A stretch of DNA of 64,000 nucleotides, taken from assembly GCA_003243195.1 (NCBI GenBank), contig QFQI01000001.1:62001-126000 (forward strand), given 5' to 3'. The position numbers and the translations under genes were made by a program. Source of the stretch: Sphingomonas taxi. GTDB lineage: Bacteria > Pseudomonadota > Alphaproteobacteria > Sphingomonadales > Sphingomonadaceae. Under the pieces are notes generated by a model. That model ran no database searches. It had not been told where the DNA came from and saw only the letters and a list, made by a program, of their open reading frames with translations. Positions 19,185-29,628 of this stretch are shown here, piece by piece; the first letter of the stretch is position 1; each line of letters starts with the position of its first letter.

Positions 19185-20422
19185 TCGGGGCTCCAGCGCT
19201 GCTGTGCGATATACGGGCTGCGCAACAGGAACGGGTTGCGGCGCGTGAACGCCAGCAGCAACCCCATGCCCAGCGACAGCGCGACCATCGACGAGCCGCC
19301 ATAGCTGATGAACGGCAGCGTCATGCCCTTCGACGGGGCCAGCCCGGTGTTGACCGCCATCGACACCAGCCCCTGCGCCCCGAACTGCACCGCCAGCCCG
19401 GAGGCGGCGAGCAGCCGGAACGGATCCTGTTCGTCGAGCAGCTTCACGAACACCCGCACCACCAATGCCAGGAACACCAGCGCGACGATCATGCAGGCGA
19501 GCAGCCCGAACTCCTCGCCGATCACCGAGAAGATGTAATCGGTGTGCGCCTCCGGCAGCCCGAACTTGACCGTGCCGCCGCCCGGCCCGGTGCCGAACCA
19601 CCCGCCCGAGGTGAGCGTGTTGTGCGCGGCGTTGGTCTGGAAATGGTCGGCCGCGCCCTCCCCCTCGATGCCGGGAAACAGGAAGGCGTCGATACGCTTG
19701 CGCGCGGTGCCGTAGAAGACATAGGCGGCGACCAGCGCGGCGGGCACCATCCCCAGGAAGCCCAGGATCACGCGCGTCGGCGTGCCCGCGATCGTCACCA
19801 GCGCCAGCCAGATGCAGCAGAAGATCACCGTCTGGCCGAAATCCGGTTGCAGCATCAGCAGCGTCGCGATCACCCCGGTCAGCGCGGCGGTGATCGCGGT
19901 CACCGGCAGCTCCGCATCGCGCGACTTGAACGACAGCAGCCACGCGACCGTCACGACGAAGAACGGCTTCAGGAACTCGGACGGCTGGAACTGCGCGAAG
20001 CCGAAGCCGATCCAGCGCCGCGCGCCGTTCACCGTCACGCCCGCGAACGGCACGATCACCAGCAGCGCGACGCACACCGCCGCACCGATCAGCGACATGC
20101 GCCGCGCCATCGTCAGCGGCAGCATCGACACACCGAACAGCACCGGCAGCGACACCGCCACCCACATCGTCTGCCGCCAGAAATAATGCAGCGGCGCGAA
20201 CTTCAGATGCTCGCCGGAATAGCGCATCGCGCTGGCGGGCGAACCGGCCGCGACCGCGATCAGCCCGATCGCCATCAGGAACAGCGCCAGCAGCAGCAGC
20301 ACGCGGTCGATATCCCAGAACCACGTGCCCAGCGGCGACGGATCACCGCGCCCGCCGCGATTGCGCAGGCCGATCTTCCCGCGCGTGCGCTCGGCGCGCT
20401 GCCCGGCCCGGATATCGGTCAT
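19181..20422 (-). CDS. ftsW: FtsW, septal peptidoglycan glycosyltransferase (SEDS family)
   Basis: A 413-residue SEDS-family protein with about ten membrane helices. The conserved NGARRWIGFGFAQFQPSEF stretch, the GGTVKFGLPEAHTDYIFSVI region and PFISYGGSSMVALSLGMGL near the C-terminus identify FtsW/RodA/SpoVE; its place in the dcw cluster identifies FtsW. SEDS proteins polymerise glycan from lipid II together with a class B PBP, here FtsI. A roughly 30-residue basic N-terminus precedes the first helix. Overlaps by 4 nt with murD before it and murG after it imply tight translational coupling. Confidence 0.96.
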   Translation of the reverse strand: MTDIRAGQRAERTRGKIGLRNRGGRGDPSPLGTWFWDIDRVLLLLALFLMAIGLIAVAAGSPASAMRYSGEHLKFAPLHYFWRQTMWVAVSLPVLFGVSMLPLTMARRMSLIGAAVCVALLVIVPFAGVTVNGARRWIGFGFAQFQPSEFLKPFFVVTVAWLLSFKSRDAELPVTAITAALTGVIATLLMLQPDFGQTVIFCCIWLALVTIAGTPTRVILGFLGMVPAALVAAYVFYGTARKRIDAFLFPGIEGEGAADHFQTNAAHNTLTSGGWFGTGPGGGTVKFGLPEAHTDYIFSVIGEEFGLLACMIVALVFLALVVRVFVKLLDEQDPFRLLAASGLAVQFGAQGLVSMAVNTGLAPSKGMTLPFISYGGSSMVALSLGMGLLLAFTRRNPFLLRSPYIAQQRWSPE

Positions 20423-21720
20423 GCCAATGCCTCCACCGCGGTGCGGAACGCCAGCCCGCGCGCCTCGAAATCACGGAACTGGTCGAACGAGGCGGCGGCG
20501 GGCGACAGCAGCACGACGTCGCCGCGCTCCGCCTCCTGCGCAGCGAGCTTCACCGCGCGCTCCACCGTCTCGACCTCGGCGACCGGCACCTGGCCGCGCA
20601 ACAATTCGGCGAAGCGCGGCCCGGCCTCGCCGATCGTATAGGCGCGCACGACATGGCCCAGATGCGCGACGCAGGCGTCCAGCCCATCGCCCTTGGCCTT
20701 GCCGCCGACGATCCAGTGGATGCGCGGAAAGGCGGCGAGCGCGGGCGCGGCGCTTTCGGGATTGGTCGCCTTGCTGTCGTTGATCCATGCCACGCCGTTC
20801 AGCGTCGCGACGCGCTCCATGCGATGCGGCAGGCCGGTGAACGTCTCCAGCGCGCGCTCGATATCGGCGGCGGCGACGCCGAGCGCCTCGGCCACCGCGA
20901 TCGCCGCGGCGGCGTTCTGCGCATTGTGCGGCCCCTGCAGCGACGGCCAGCGGCCCTGGTCGCCGGGCAGCGCCACACCGTCGATGAAGCGGACCGACAG
21001 CCCCTCGGGTGCGTCTTCGAGCACGCGCAGTCCGGCCACCGCGCCCTCGTCCAGCACCGCGACATGTCCGGGCGACTGCATCGCGAACAACCGCGCCTTG
21101 CTGGCCGCATAACCCGCGAAGCCGTCGTAGCGGTCGAGATGATCGGGGGTGACGTTCAGCAGCACCGCGACGTCGCAGTCGAGCGACTGCGTGAGGTCGA
21201 TCTGGTAGCTGGACAGTTCCAGCACATAGACGCCGCCCGCCGGCAACGGCTCCTGCGCGAGGATCGGCAGGCCGATGTTGCCGCCCATCCGCGCGGGCAT
21301 GCCGGCGGTGGTCAGGATATGGTGGACCAGCGCGGTGGTGGTCGACTTGCCGTTGGTGCCGGTGATGCCGACCACCTTGTGGGGCGGCAGGTCGGCGCGG
21401 GCGGTCGCGAACAGTTCGATGTCGCCGATGACGGGCACGCCGGCGGCGCGCGCGCTGGCCGCGAGCGGATGGGTGTTGAGCGGGACGCCCGGCGAGACGA
21501 CCAGCGCATCGACGGTGGCGAGGTCGATCGTCGCCAGGTCGGCAAGCGTGAATGCGTCCTCGCCCGCTTCGCCTTCAAGTCCCCCGCGCGCCGCCGCGTC
21601 GCTGTCCCACGCCGTCACCCGCGCGCCCGCCGCCAGCAGCGCGCGAACGGCCGCGGCGCCCGAGCGTGCCAGCCCGAGCACCGCAAAATGTTTCCCCGCC
21701 CAGGCGCGCGACACGATCAT
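20419..21720 (-). CDS. murD: UDP-MurNAc-L-alanine-D-glutamate ligase MurD
   Basis: A 433-residue Mur ligase adding D-glutamate in peptidoglycan precursor synthesis. The N-terminal [19 protein letters not shown] domain, the P-loop [40 protein letters not shown] and [17 protein letters not shown] are diagnostic. The ATG at 21720 overlaps the mraY stop by 4 nt, and its own stop overlaps ftsW by 4 nt. Confidence 0.96.
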   Translation of the reverse strand: MIVSRAWAGKHFAVLGLARSGAAAVRALLAAGARVTAWDSDAAARGGLEGEAGEDAFTLADLATIDLATVDALVVSPGVPLNTHPLAASARAAGVPVIGDIELFATARADLPPHKVVGITGTNGKSTTTALVHHILTTAGMPARMGGNIGLPILAQEPLPAGGVYVLELSSYQIDLTQSLDCDVAVLLNVTPDHLDRYDGFAGYAASKARLFAMQSPGHVAVLDEGAVAGLRVLEDAPEGLSVRFIDGVALPGDQGRWPSLQGPHNAQNAAAAIAVAEALGVAAADIERALETFTGLPHRMERVATLNGVAWINDSKATNPESAAPALAAFPRIHWIVGGKAKGDGLDACVAHLGHVVRAYTIGEAGPRFAELLRGQVPVAEVETVERAVKLAAQEAERGDVVLLSPAAASFDQFRDFEARGLAFRTAVEALA

Positions 21721-22787
21721 CGCAGCTTCAACGTCGACAGGCCGGCCAGCGCCAGCACCAGCGCGATGATCCAGAAGCGGATCACCACTGTCGGCTCGCT
21801 CCAGCCGAGCTGTTCGAAATGATGGTGGATCGGCGCCATGCGGAAGATGCGCCGGCCGGTGCGCTTGTACCAGAACACCTGGATGATGACGGACAGCGCC
21901 TCGACCACGAACAGCCCGCCGATGATCCCCAGCACGATCTCGTGATGCGCGACCACCGCGATCGTGCCCAGCGCGCCGCCCAGCGCCAGGCTGCCCGTAT
22001 CGCCCATGAACACCGCGGCGGGCGGCGCATTGTACCACAGGAACGCCAGCCCGCCGCCGATCACCGCGCCGCAGAAGATCGCCAGTTCGCCCGCGCGGGG
22101 CACGTGCGGGATGCCGAGATAATCGGCGAACTTCACGTTGCCGGCCAGATAGACGATCAGCATGAACGCGACGGAGGCGATGATGACCGGCATCGTCGCC
22201 AGCCCGTCTAGCCCGTCGGTCAGGTTCACCGCATTGCCGAACGCGACGATCGTGAACGCCGCGAACAGCGGATAGACATAGCCGAGATCGATGAAATAGC
22301 GGTTGGTGAACGGCAGATACAGGCCCGATCCGTTCTCCTGCATGACGATCCATGCCGCCACGCCCGCGATCGCGAATTCCAGCAGCAGCCGCACCCGGCC
22401 CGAGACGCCCGCCGTGCTCGCCTTGCGCACCTTGTCGTAATCGTCGAGGAAGCCGATCGCGCCGAAGCCGAGCGTCACGAACAGGCATGCCCAGACGAAC
22501 GGATTGCGCAGGTCCATCCAGATCAGCACCGCCAGCACCAGGCTGGTCAGGATCATCAGCCCGCCCATCGTCGGCGTGCCGCGCTTGGCAAGGTGCGTCT
22601 GCGGCCCGTCGGCGCGGATCGGCTGCCCCTTGCCCTGCCGCACGCGCAGCCAGCCGATGAAGCGCGGCCCGATGATGAGGCCGATGAACAGCGCGGTAGC
22701 CACCGCCGCGCCGGCGCGGAACGACAGATAGCGGATGAGGTTGAACCCGCCCGCGAAACCGAGCTGCTCGGCGATCCAGTACAGCAA
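21717..22787 (-). CDS. mraY: Phospho-MurNAc-pentapeptide transferase MraY
   Basis: A 356-residue membrane enzyme with about ten helices that attaches phospho-MurNAc-pentapeptide to undecaprenyl phosphate, forming lipid I. The catalytic aspartates appear in [13 protein letters not shown] and in [32 protein letters not shown] and [20 protein letters not shown] are family signatures. The start codon is TTG (22787-22785), beginning [10 protein letters not shown], 1 nt after the murF stop; no ATG gives a better N-terminus. Such a weak start in an essential gene may hold its level down and tie it to murF translation. Confidence 0.96.
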   Translation of the reverse strand: MLYWIAEQLGFAGGFNLIRYLSFRAGAAVATALFIGLIIGPRFIGWLRVRQGKGQPIRADGPQTHLAKRGTPTMGGLMILTSLVLAVLIWMDLRNPFVWACLFVTLGFGAIGFLDDYDKVRKASTAGVSGRVRLLLEFAIAGVAAWIVMQENGSGLYLPFTNRYFIDLGYVYPLFAAFTIVAFGNAVNLTDGLDGLATMPVIIASVAFMLIVYLAGNVKFADYLGIPHVPRAGELAIFCGAVIGGGLAFLWYNAPPAAVFMGDTGSLALGGALGTIAVVAHHEIVLGIIGGLFVVEALSVIIQVFWYKRTGRRIFRMAPIHHHFEQLGWSEPTVVIRFWIIALVLALAGLSTLKLR

Positions 22788-22788
22788 C

Positions 22789-24159
22789 CTAACTCATCCC
22801 GTCCGCAAGGCCGCTCACCAGCCGCGACAGCCCCACGCCGTTCGAACCCTTCACGAGCATCGTGTCGCCGGGGCGGATCAGCGCGCGGGCCCGATCGAGC
22901 GCCTGAGCGGCATCCGGCACATGGACGAAATCGACGCGTCCCTCAAGCGCCTCGGCCAGCGGAGCCATCGCTTCGCCGACCAGCACGGCCATTTCGACGT
23001 TGGCCGTCACGACATCGTCGCCCAGCGCGGCATGGAAGGCCGCCGACGCATCGCCCAGCTCGCGCATCTCGCCCAGCACCGCGACGTGCCGCCCCGGCTC
23101 CTGCGCCAGCACCGCCAGCGTCGCGCGCACCGAGGCGGGGTTGGCGTTGTAGCTTTCGTCGATCAGCAGCATCTCGCCCCCGTCGACCGGCAGCGTGATC
23201 CGCGCGCCACGTCCCGGCAGGCCGCCCAGCTCGGCCAGCGCCAGCCCGGCCAGCGCCAGATCCGCGCCGACCGCATCGACGACGGCGAGCACGCCCAGCG
23301 CGTTCGACACCCAGTGGCGACCCGGCTGCGCGACCGTGAAGCTCAGCTCGCGCGTACCGATCCGCGCGCTCACGAAGCTGCCGCCGCCGCGCAGGTTAAG
23401 CGTGTCCGCCGCGCTGACGTCCGCCGCACGGTCCATCCCGAACGTCACGATCCGTGCAGCATAGGGCGCAGCGGCGGCGATCAGCCGGGCGCGGTGCGGG
23501 CTGTCATAGGGGATGACCGCGGTGCCGCCCGGCTCCAGCCCGCGGAAGATCTCGCCCTTGGCGTCGGCGATCGCGCTTTCGTCGGGGAAGAATTCGGTAT
23601 GCGCCGGCGCGATCGCGGTCACCAGCGCGACGTGCGGCCGCACCAGCGTGGTCAGATGCGCCAGCTCGCCGGGATGGTTCATGCCCATCTCCAGCACCGC
23701 ATAGTCGCTGTCGGCCGGCATCCGCGCCAGGCTGAGCGGGACGCCGGTATGGTTGTTGTAGCTCTTGACCGAGCGGTGCGTGCGGACGGCGGGCGCGCGG
23801 TCGAGCGCGGCGAACAGCGCCTCCTTGGTGGAGGTCTTGCCGACCGAGCCGGTGACGCCGATCACCTTCGCCGCGGTGCGCGCGCGCGCAGCGCGGGCGA
23901 GATCCTCCAGCGCGGCGAACGTGTCGGCGACCGTGACGCTGGGATGGGCGCAGTCGCGCGAGACGATCGCGCCCGCCGCGCCCTGCGCGAACGCCTGGTC
24001 GAGAAAGCGATGGCCGTCGGTATGCTCGCCGGTCAGCGCCACGAACAGGTCGCCCTCGCCAACCTCGCGCGAATCGAACGCGACGCCGTCGGCGGCGAAG
24101 TCGGCGGACGCGGTGCCGCGCGTGGCGGCGGCGATATCGGCTGCGGTCCACAGCGTCAT
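22789..24159 (-). CDS. murF: UDP-MurNAc-tripeptide-D-Ala-D-Ala ligase MurF
   Basis: A 456-residue Mur ligase that joins D-Ala-D-Ala, the product of the Ddl half of the fusion, to the UDP-MurNAc tripeptide. The P-loop [35 protein letters not shown] and [17 protein letters not shown] are intact. The ATG at 24159 matches the family N-terminus [13 protein letters not shown]. Upstream is a 124-nt gap after murE (24160-24283), the largest within the mur section. It holds GC-rich imperfect palindromic sequence reminiscent of dispersed intergenic repeats and no gene. Confidence 0.96.
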   Translation of the reverse strand: MTLWTAADIAAATRGTASADFAADGVAFDSREVGEGDLFVALTGEHTDGHRFLDQAFAQGAAGAIVSRDCAHPSVTVADTFAALEDLARAARARTAAKVIGVTGSVGKTSTKEALFAALDRAPAVRTHRSVKSYNNHTGVPLSLARMPADSDYAVLEMGMNHPGELAHLTTLVRPHVALVTAIAPAHTEFFPDESAIADAKGEIFRGLEPGGTAVIPYDSPHRARLIAAAAPYAARIVTFGMDRAADVSAADTLNLRGGGSFVSARIGTRELSFTVAQPGRHWVSNALGVLAVVDAVGADLALAGLALAELGGLPGRGARITLPVDGGEMLLIDESYNANPASVRATLAVLAQEPGRHVAVLGEMRELGDASAAFHAALGDDVVTANVEMAVLVGEAMAPLAEALEGRVDFVHVPDAAQALDRARALIRPGDTMLVKGSNGVGLSRLVSGLADGMS

Positions 24160-24283
24160 GCGCGGCCCTCTGCGCGGTCGCTGTCGCCCCGGCGAGGCAT
24201 CAGCATCCCTGACGCGCCCGATAGGGCCGCTATGCCAGCAAATCCGGATCCGCGACGGCGCGGGAATGACGAAGCCGTCCCGG

Positions 24284-25702
24284 TCACGCCGCCACCTCGC
24301 GCGCCACCGCGACGTCGTCGAACGGCAGCACCAGATCGCCGACGATCTGCCCCTGCTCATGCCCCTTGCCGGCGATCAGCACGATATCGCCGCCGCGCGC
24401 CTCGCCGACCGCCGCCGCGATCGCGGCGCGACGGTCGCCGATCTCGCGCGCGCCCGGCGCACCTTCCAGCATGTCGCGGCGGATCGCGGCCGGATCCTCG
24501 GTGCGCGGGTTGTCGTCGGTGACGATCACCAGGTCGGCGGCGGCGTGCGCCACCTCGCCCATCGGCTTGCGCTTGCCGGCATCGCGATCACCGCCCGCGC
24601 CCAACACCAGGATCAGCCGCCCCTCGACATGTGGACGCAGCGCGGCGCACGCGGCCGCGATCGCGTCGGGGGTATGCGCATAATCGACATAGACCGGCGC
24701 GCCGTCGCGCGTGATCGCGGCGCGCTCCAGCCGCCCGCGCACCGGCTGCAAGCGCGCGAGCCCCGCCAGCGTCGCGGCCACCTCGCCGCCGGTCGCGATC
24801 ACCAGTCCGGCGGCGACCAGCGCGTTCGCGGCCTGATACCCGCCGATCAGCGGCAGCGTGACGCGGTGGTCGGCCCCGCCCGCGTGGATCGTCAACCCCT
24901 GCCCCAGCAGCGTCGGGTCACGCGCGACCAGCCGCAGGTCGTCGCCATGCTCGCCGACCGTGAACAGCCGGTTGCCCCGCTCGCGCGCGATGTCGATCAC
25001 CCGCTCGGACTGCGGATCGTCGGCCCAGACCACCGCCGTGCCGTCGTCGGAGAGCACCTGCGCGAACAGCCGCAGCTTGGCGGTGAAATAGGCCGCCATG
25101 TCGCCGTGATAATCGAGATGGTCGCGCCCCAGGTTGGTGAAGGCCGCGGCGCGCACCGGCAGCCCCTCGGTGCGATACTGGCTCAGCCCATGGCTGGACG
25201 CCTCGAACGCGAGGTGCGTGACGCCCTCGCGCGCCAGCCCGGCGACGTTGGACAGGAACGTCACCACGTCGGGGGTGGTCAGCCCGGTGACGACGCGCTC
25301 GTCGGCGGTGGCGACCCCCAGCGTGCCGATCGACGCGGCGTGGTGCCCGGCCATGCGCCACAATTGCCGCGTCATCTCGACGGTGGAGGTCTTGCCGTTG
25401 GTGCCGGTGACCGCCACCGCATGGTCGGGAAATGGCGCGAAGAAGCGCGCGGCGGCCTGTGCGAAACGCTCGCGCGGGTTGTAGTCGGCGATATGGCGCG
25501 CGCCGCGCACCACCGCCCCGGGGCGCGCGACCACCGCGATCGCGCCGGCCTCGACCGCCGCGGCGATGTAATCCTCGCCGTTCACCCGCGCGCCCTCGAA
25601 CGCGCCGAAGACGGTGCCCGGCGCCACCTTGCGATGGTCGATCGCGAAGCCGGTGACGATCGCGGTGTCGGCAGCGTCGCCGGTCAGGGCGGACAGCCTC
25701 AT
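24284..25702 (-). CDS. murE: UDP-MurNAc-L-Ala-D-Glu-meso-diaminopimelate ligase MurE
   Basis: A 472-residue Mur ligase adding the third residue of the stem peptide. The P-loop VAVTGTNGKTSTVEMTRQLW and FTNLGRDHLDYHGDMAAYF are present. TDDNPRTEDP contains the DNPR motif, which marks specificity for meso-diaminopimelate rather than lysine, as expected in a Gram-negative. The start is the ATG at 25702, 10 nt after the ftsI stop; the longer frame upstream is a shadow of ftsI. Confidence 0.96.
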   Translation of the reverse strand: MRLSALTGDAADTAIVTGFAIDHRKVAPGTVFGAFEGARVNGEDYIAAAVEAGAIAVVARPGAVVRGARHIADYNPRERFAQAAARFFAPFPDHAVAVTGTNGKTSTVEMTRQLWRMAGHHAASIGTLGVATADERVVTGLTTPDVVTFLSNVAGLAREGVTHLAFEASSHGLSQYRTEGLPVRAAAFTNLGRDHLDYHGDMAAYFTAKLRLFAQVLSDDGTAVVWADDPQSERVIDIARERGNRLFTVGEHGDDLRLVARDPTLLGQGLTIHAGGADHRVTLPLIGGYQAANALVAAGLVIATGGEVAATLAGLARLQPVRGRLERAAITRDGAPVYVDYAHTPDAIAAACAALRPHVEGRLILVLGAGGDRDAGKRKPMGEVAHAAADLVIVTDDNPRTEDPAAIRRDMLEGAPGAREIGDRRAAIAAAVGEARGGDIVLIAGKGHEQGQIVGDLVLPFDDVAVAREVAA

Positions 25703-25712
25703 CGCGCCCCGC

Positions 25713-27428
25713 TCACTGCCCGCCACTCTTGGGCGCGCGCGACGGATCTTCCCACAGGGTCGGCACGATGTCGGACACGTCCACGTCGCGATGCTCGTCC
25801 GGCACCACGCCCAGCGTCGCGCCGACCCGTGCGATCGTGCGCCCGACCACCGGGGCGGCGTTCCAGGCTGCGGTCTTCCATCCGAACGTCTCCTTCGTGC
25901 CCAGCGGAGAGTCGAGCATCGCCAGCACCACATAGCGCGGCGCATCCATCGGGAAAGCCGCCGCGAAGGTCGCGACGTTGCGCGAACGGTCGTAACCGCC
26001 CGCCACCGCCGCCTCCGCCGTGCCGGTCTTGCCGCCGACGCGGTAGCCCGGTGCATCGCCCTTGCGCCCGGTGCCGCGCAGCACGATCAGCCGCAGCATC
26101 TGCCGCATCCGCGCGCTGGTCGCCTCGCTGATGACGCGCCGCCCGGCCGGCGCATGGCCGGGCTTCACCTTCAGCAGCGTCGCCGGACGCCAGATGCCGC
26201 CGTTGACCAGCGCGGCATAGGCATTGGCGAGATGCAGCGGCGTCACCGCGATGCCGTGGCCATAAGCGGTGGTCATCGTCGTCGTGCGCGCCCAATAGGT
26301 CGGCCACAACGGACGGCCCTTCTCGCGCACCTCGATATCGGGCCGCGTGTCGAAGCCCAGCTTGCGGAACATCGCCTGCATCCGCTGCGGCCCGACCTCG
26401 TCGGCGACGCGCGCGGTGGCGATGTTGGACGAATAGATCAGCGTCTCGGCCATGTTCAGCCAGCGCTTGGGGTCGCCGCGCTCGTCATGGATGGTGAAGC
26501 GGCCGATCTGCAGCGGATGGGTCGCATCGAAGCGGCGCTCCATCGACGTCACCACGCCGCTGTCCATCGCCGCCGCCATGGTGATCGGCTTGAAGGTCGA
26601 TCCCAGCTCGAACACGCTCTGCGTCGTGATGTTGCGCAGTTGCTCGGTGCCCGACATGCCGACGCGATTGGGGTTGAACGTCGGCAGCGACACCATCGCG
26701 ATCACCTCGCCGGTCGCGACGTCCAGCACGATGCCGCCGCCGCCGCGCGCCGAGAAAGTGGTCATCGCACGACCCAGTTCGCTCTCCATCGCGGCCTGCA
26801 CGCGGCTGTCGATCGACAGCGCGACCGGCTCGCCCGAAGTCGCCGCATTGGTCAGCCGCTCGTCCAGCGCGCGCTCGATCCCGCTCATGCCGCGCCCGCC
26901 GCTGATGAAGCCCAGCGCGTGCGCCGCGAGCGTCGACTGCGGATACAGGCGCTGCGTCTCACGCTCGAACACGATGCCCGGCTCGCCGATCGCGTTCACC
27001 GCCTCCACCAGCGAGGGACTGGCGCGGCGGTTCAGATAGGTGAAGCTGACCGGCTTGGTGATCTGCGCATAGAACCACGCCTGGTCGCCCTTGTCGGGCA
27101 TCAGGTCGGCGAGCCGCTGCGCGATCTGTGACGGGTCGCCGAGCAGCTTCCTGGGATGGACGCCGATCGTCCAGGCGTCGATCGTGCGTGCCAGCGGCGC
27201 GCCGTTGCGATCGACGATGTCGCCGCGCGGCGCGGTCATCGCCAGCGCGTTGCCGCGCTCGCCGCTCGCCACTACCCCCAGCATCGCCAGCCGCCCGATC
27301 ACCAGCAGCACGCCAGCGACGAACAGCAGCATCAGCACCATCAGCCGCAGGTGCTGCGTCGCCAGCATCTGCTGGCGCTGGTCGCCGGACCGCGCGGGCC
27401 GGAGCGGACGGGCGACCAGCGTGGTCAC
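25713..27428 (-). CDS. ftsI: FtsI (PBP3), septal D,D-transpeptidase
   Basis: A 571-residue class B penicillin-binding protein that cross-links septal peptidoglycan with FtsW. A short basic cytoplasmic N-terminus is followed by one membrane helix (about 28-50). The transpeptidase motifs are intact: SxxK as Ser277-Thr-Phe-Lys280, SxN as Ser333-Ser-Asn335, and KTG at 467-469. The start is GTG at 27428, overlapping the ftsL stop by 4 nt. Confidence 0.96.
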   Translation of the reverse strand: MTTLVARPLRPARSGDQRQQMLATQHLRLMVLMLLFVAGVLLVIGRLAMLGVVASGERGNALAMTAPRGDIVDRNGAPLARTIDAWTIGVHPRKLLGDPSQIAQRLADLMPDKGDQAWFYAQITKPVSFTYLNRRASPSLVEAVNAIGEPGIVFERETQRLYPQSTLAAHALGFISGGRGMSGIERALDERLTNAATSGEPVALSIDSRVQAAMESELGRAMTTFSARGGGGIVLDVATGEVIAMVSLPTFNPNRVGMSGTEQLRNITTQSVFELGSTFKPITMAAAMDSGVVTSMERRFDATHPLQIGRFTIHDERGDPKRWLNMAETLIYSSNIATARVADEVGPQRMQAMFRKLGFDTRPDIEVREKGRPLWPTYWARTTTMTTAYGHGIAVTPLHLANAYAALVNGGIWRPATLLKVKPGHAPAGRRVISEATSARMRQMLRLIVLRGTGRKGDAPGYRVGGKTGTAEAAVAGGYDRSRNVATFAAAFPMDAPRYVVLAMLDSPLGTKETFGWKTAAWNAAPVVGRTIARVGATLGVVPDEHRDVDVSDIVPTLWEDPSRAPKSGGQ

Positions 27429-28045
27429 CGTAGGCGGCCCCGCTCGGCGCGGGCGCCGCTCAGCAGATCGCCCAGCGTGTTGTCGCTCAGCAGCCCGCGA
27501 TCGAGCATCGCGACCTTGGCCGCACGCACCGGCGCGGCGGCGACCGCGCGCGCGGCGACGCGGGTGATCGTCACCGGCGCGGCGGACGCGACCTGCACAG
27601 CGGCGACCTTCACCGTGGCCGCCGGCGTGGCCGGCGTCGCGGACGCAGTGGCGACCGGCGGCACGACCGGGGTGGCGACGGCGGGCGCGGCCGGCACGAT
27701 GAAAGCGGCGGTCTGTACCGGCACGTCACGCCCCGGCACCGGCGCGCCGCGCACCGGCGACAGCGCGGCCAGCGCCGCCTCGTCGCGGACGAACTGCTGC
27801 GCGGTGGGGATGGTCAGCGCCAGCGTGTCGCCGTTCCAGCGTTCGAGCTGCGCCAGGTTGGCGCGCACGTCGAACTCGGTTTCCAGCGCGCGGATGTCGC
27901 GCTCAGCCGCGACGATGCGGCGATCGACCTGCTCCAGCCGCTTGCGCTCCGCCGCGACCTGCGACGACACCAGGTAGAAGCCGATCGCGACGACCGCGCA
28001 ACTCGCCAGCCACCCCAGCCCCTTCAACCGATATATCGCCGCCAT
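27425..28045 (-). CDS. ftsL: FtsL-like division protein with long Ala/Pro/Val-rich tail
   Basis: A 206-residue bitopic protein located exactly where ftsL belongs, between rsmH and ftsI. A short N-terminus is followed by one membrane helix (about residues 10-30) and a heptad-like stretch RKRLEQVDRRIVAAERDIRA typical of the FtsL coiled coil. Typical FtsL proteins are about 100-120 residues. Here an extra 90 or so residues rich in Ala, Val, Pro and Thr follow, ending in a short less-biased stretch, LDRGLLSDNTLGDLL. FtsL with FtsB and FtsQ regulates FtsW-FtsI. The call rests on position, topology and the coiled coil, as FtsL sequences diverge strongly. Confidence 0.85.
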   Translation of the reverse strand: MAAIYRLKGLGWLASCAVVAIGFYLVSSQVAAERKRLEQVDRRIVAAERDIRALETEFDVRANLAQLERWNGDTLALTIPTAQQFVRDEAALAALSPVRGAPVPGRDVPVQTAAFIVPAAPAVATPVVPPVATASATPATPAATVKVAAVQVASAAPVTITRVAARAVAAAPVRAAKVAMLDRGLLSDNTLGDLLSGARAERGRLR

Positions 28046-28047
28046 CG

Positions 28048-29007
28048 TTACGCCTCCAGAACCCAGGGTGCCGCCCCGGTACGCCGGGCAGTGCGAAGTG
28101 TGGCGGAGCGGGCGCGCGGGTTCGCGGCCAGCTCCTGCTCGCCCGCGCGGATCGCGCGGGCGGTGATCTCGAAGGTCGGCGCGCGCGGGGCGGCGCTGAC
28201 CGGCAGGTGTCGCGATCCGCCGGGCGCGGCGCCCGAACGGTCGCGCAGGAAGCGCTTCACGATCCGGTCCTCCAGCGAATGGAAGGTCACGATCGCCAGC
28301 CGTCCGCCGGGCTTCAGCACGCGCTCGGCGGCATCCAGCCCCTGCACCAGCTCGTCCAGCTCACCGTTGACATGGATGCGCACCGCCTGGAACGCGCGGG
28401 TCGCCGGATCCTTCTTGTCGTGCGGCCGGTGGCCCAGCGCCTTGCGCACCAGGTTCGCAAACTGCGTCGTCGTGGTCAGCGGACGCGCCGCGACCACCGC
28501 GCGCGCGATCCGTCGCGACTTCGGCTCCTCGCCATAGCGGTACAGGACGTCGGCGATCACCTCCTCGTCGGCGTCGTTCAGGAAATCGGCCGCGGACATG
28601 CCGTCCTGGCTCATCCGCATGTCGAGCGGACCATCGGCCTGGAACGAGAAGCCGCGCGCCGCCTGGTCGAGCTGCATCGACGACACGCCGATGTCCATCG
28701 TCACGCCGTCGACCGGCACGGCATCGCGCGCCTCCAGCTCGGCCGCCATCGCGGAGAAGGTGGCGGGGACCAGTGTCAGCGCCGCTTCCGCCTCCAGCGC
28801 GCGGCCGGCCGCGATCGCGTCGGGATCGCGGTCGAAGGCGATCACCGCCGCGCCGGTCGCGAGGATCGCGCGGGTATAGCCGCCGGCGCCGAAGGTCGCG
28901 TCGACATGGCGCTCGCCGGGGGCGGGGGCGAGCGCGGCGACGACTTCCTCGATCAGGACGGGCACGTGGGGCGCGCCGTTCGTGACGCTGTTCATGGCGC
29001 TGCTCAT
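28048..29007 (-). CDS. rsmH: 16S rRNA (cytosine-1402-N4) methyltransferase RsmH
   Basis: A 319-residue SAM-dependent methyltransferase, formerly Mra[16 protein letters not shown], the SAM-binding [15 protein letters not shown] and [11 protein letters not shown], the [13 protein letters not shown] stretch and [20 protein letters not shown] are all present. It modifies C1402 of 16S rRNA but is conserved as the second dcw gene. The ATG at 29007 overlaps the mraZ stop by 4 nt; two further ATGs lie close behind it. Confidence 0.96.
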   Translation of the reverse strand: MSSAMNSVTNGAPHVPVLIEEVVAALAPAPGERHVDATFGAGGYTRAILATGAAVIAFDRDPDAIAAGRALEAEAALTLVPATFSAMAAELEARDAVPVDGVTMDIGVSSMQLDQAARGFSFQADGPLDMRMSQDGMSAADFLNDADEEVIADVLYRYGEEPKSRRIARAVVAARPLTTTTQFANLVRKALGHRPHDKKDPATRAFQAVRIHVNGELDELVQGLDAAERVLKPGGRLAIVTFHSLEDRIVKRFLRDRSGAAPGGSRHLPVSAAPRAPTFEITARAIRAGEQELAANPRARSATLRTARRTGAAPWVLEA

Positions 29008-29507
29008 GACAGGGCGATCCCCCTGTCCTCGCAGGTGAATTCGACATATTCCTTGAGAAAGGGGTCGATGCCCGGCGTTTCGATCAGGACGTGCGGCGCC
29101 CAGATCGTGATCCAGTTGAACGCACCCAGGAACACCGCCGCGCTGCCGATTCGCGCGTAGCGACGCTCGAAGGTCGGCATGATGAAGCGGCCGGAGCCGT
29201 CGAACGGCAGCGGCTCGGCGCCACCGGCGCGATCGAGGATATTATAGTCGACCCGCCCGCTGGTCGCGAACTGCGCGGCGTCCAGCGCCTCCAGCTTCGC
29301 CTTCCACACGCCGACGAAGCCGGGATCATAGGCGATCAGGCAGCGATGTTCGGGATGCGGCGCGATGATGACGGTGCCGCCGTCCTTGCCGTCCTCACGC
29401 GGGGCGTTCTTGGCAAGCGTCGCGCGCAGGGTGTTGGGAATCGCGACCCGGCCCTTGTCGTCGACAAGACCAAGCCCCTTTCCCTGATAATCCACCCTGT
29501 CGACCAC
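29004..29507 (-). CDS. mraZ: MraZ, transcriptional regulator of the dcw cluster
   Basis: A protein of about 167 residues with two SpoVT/AbrB-like halves: [19 protein letters not shown] near the N-terminus and [19 protein letters not shown] in the second half. MraZ binds short direct repeats upstream of its own gene and represses the dcw operon in Escherichia coli. The GTG at 29507 is chosen because it gives [19 protein letters not shown] with AGG seven bases upstream; the open frame continues to 29564. Two arrays of candidate MraZ boxes lie upstream (29629-29673 and 29782-29817). Confidence 0.9.
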   Translation of the reverse strand: MVDRVDYQGKGLGLVDDKGRVAIPNTLRATLAKNAPREDGKDGGTVIIAPHPEHRCLIAYDPGFVGVWKAKLEALDAAQFATSGRVDYNILDRAGGAEPLPFDGSGRFIMPTFERRYARIGSAAVFLGAFNWITIWAPHVLIETPGIDPFLKEYVEFTCEDRGIALS

Positions 29508-29628
29508 GCCCAACCTCGCACCCAGGACGCATGACCCTGCTGCCCGGCGCGCGGCCATCGCCACGCGCCGACGTTGCCGTCAGCAAACAACAGTGGTCCT
29601 GCCCCCAATGTCGTGGAGGTTACCTATC

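Noticed and set aside
24160..24283. Additional REP-like element between murE and murF
   Set aside because: Some palindromic GC-rich similarity is visible, but the arms do not align well enough with the other copies to call it.
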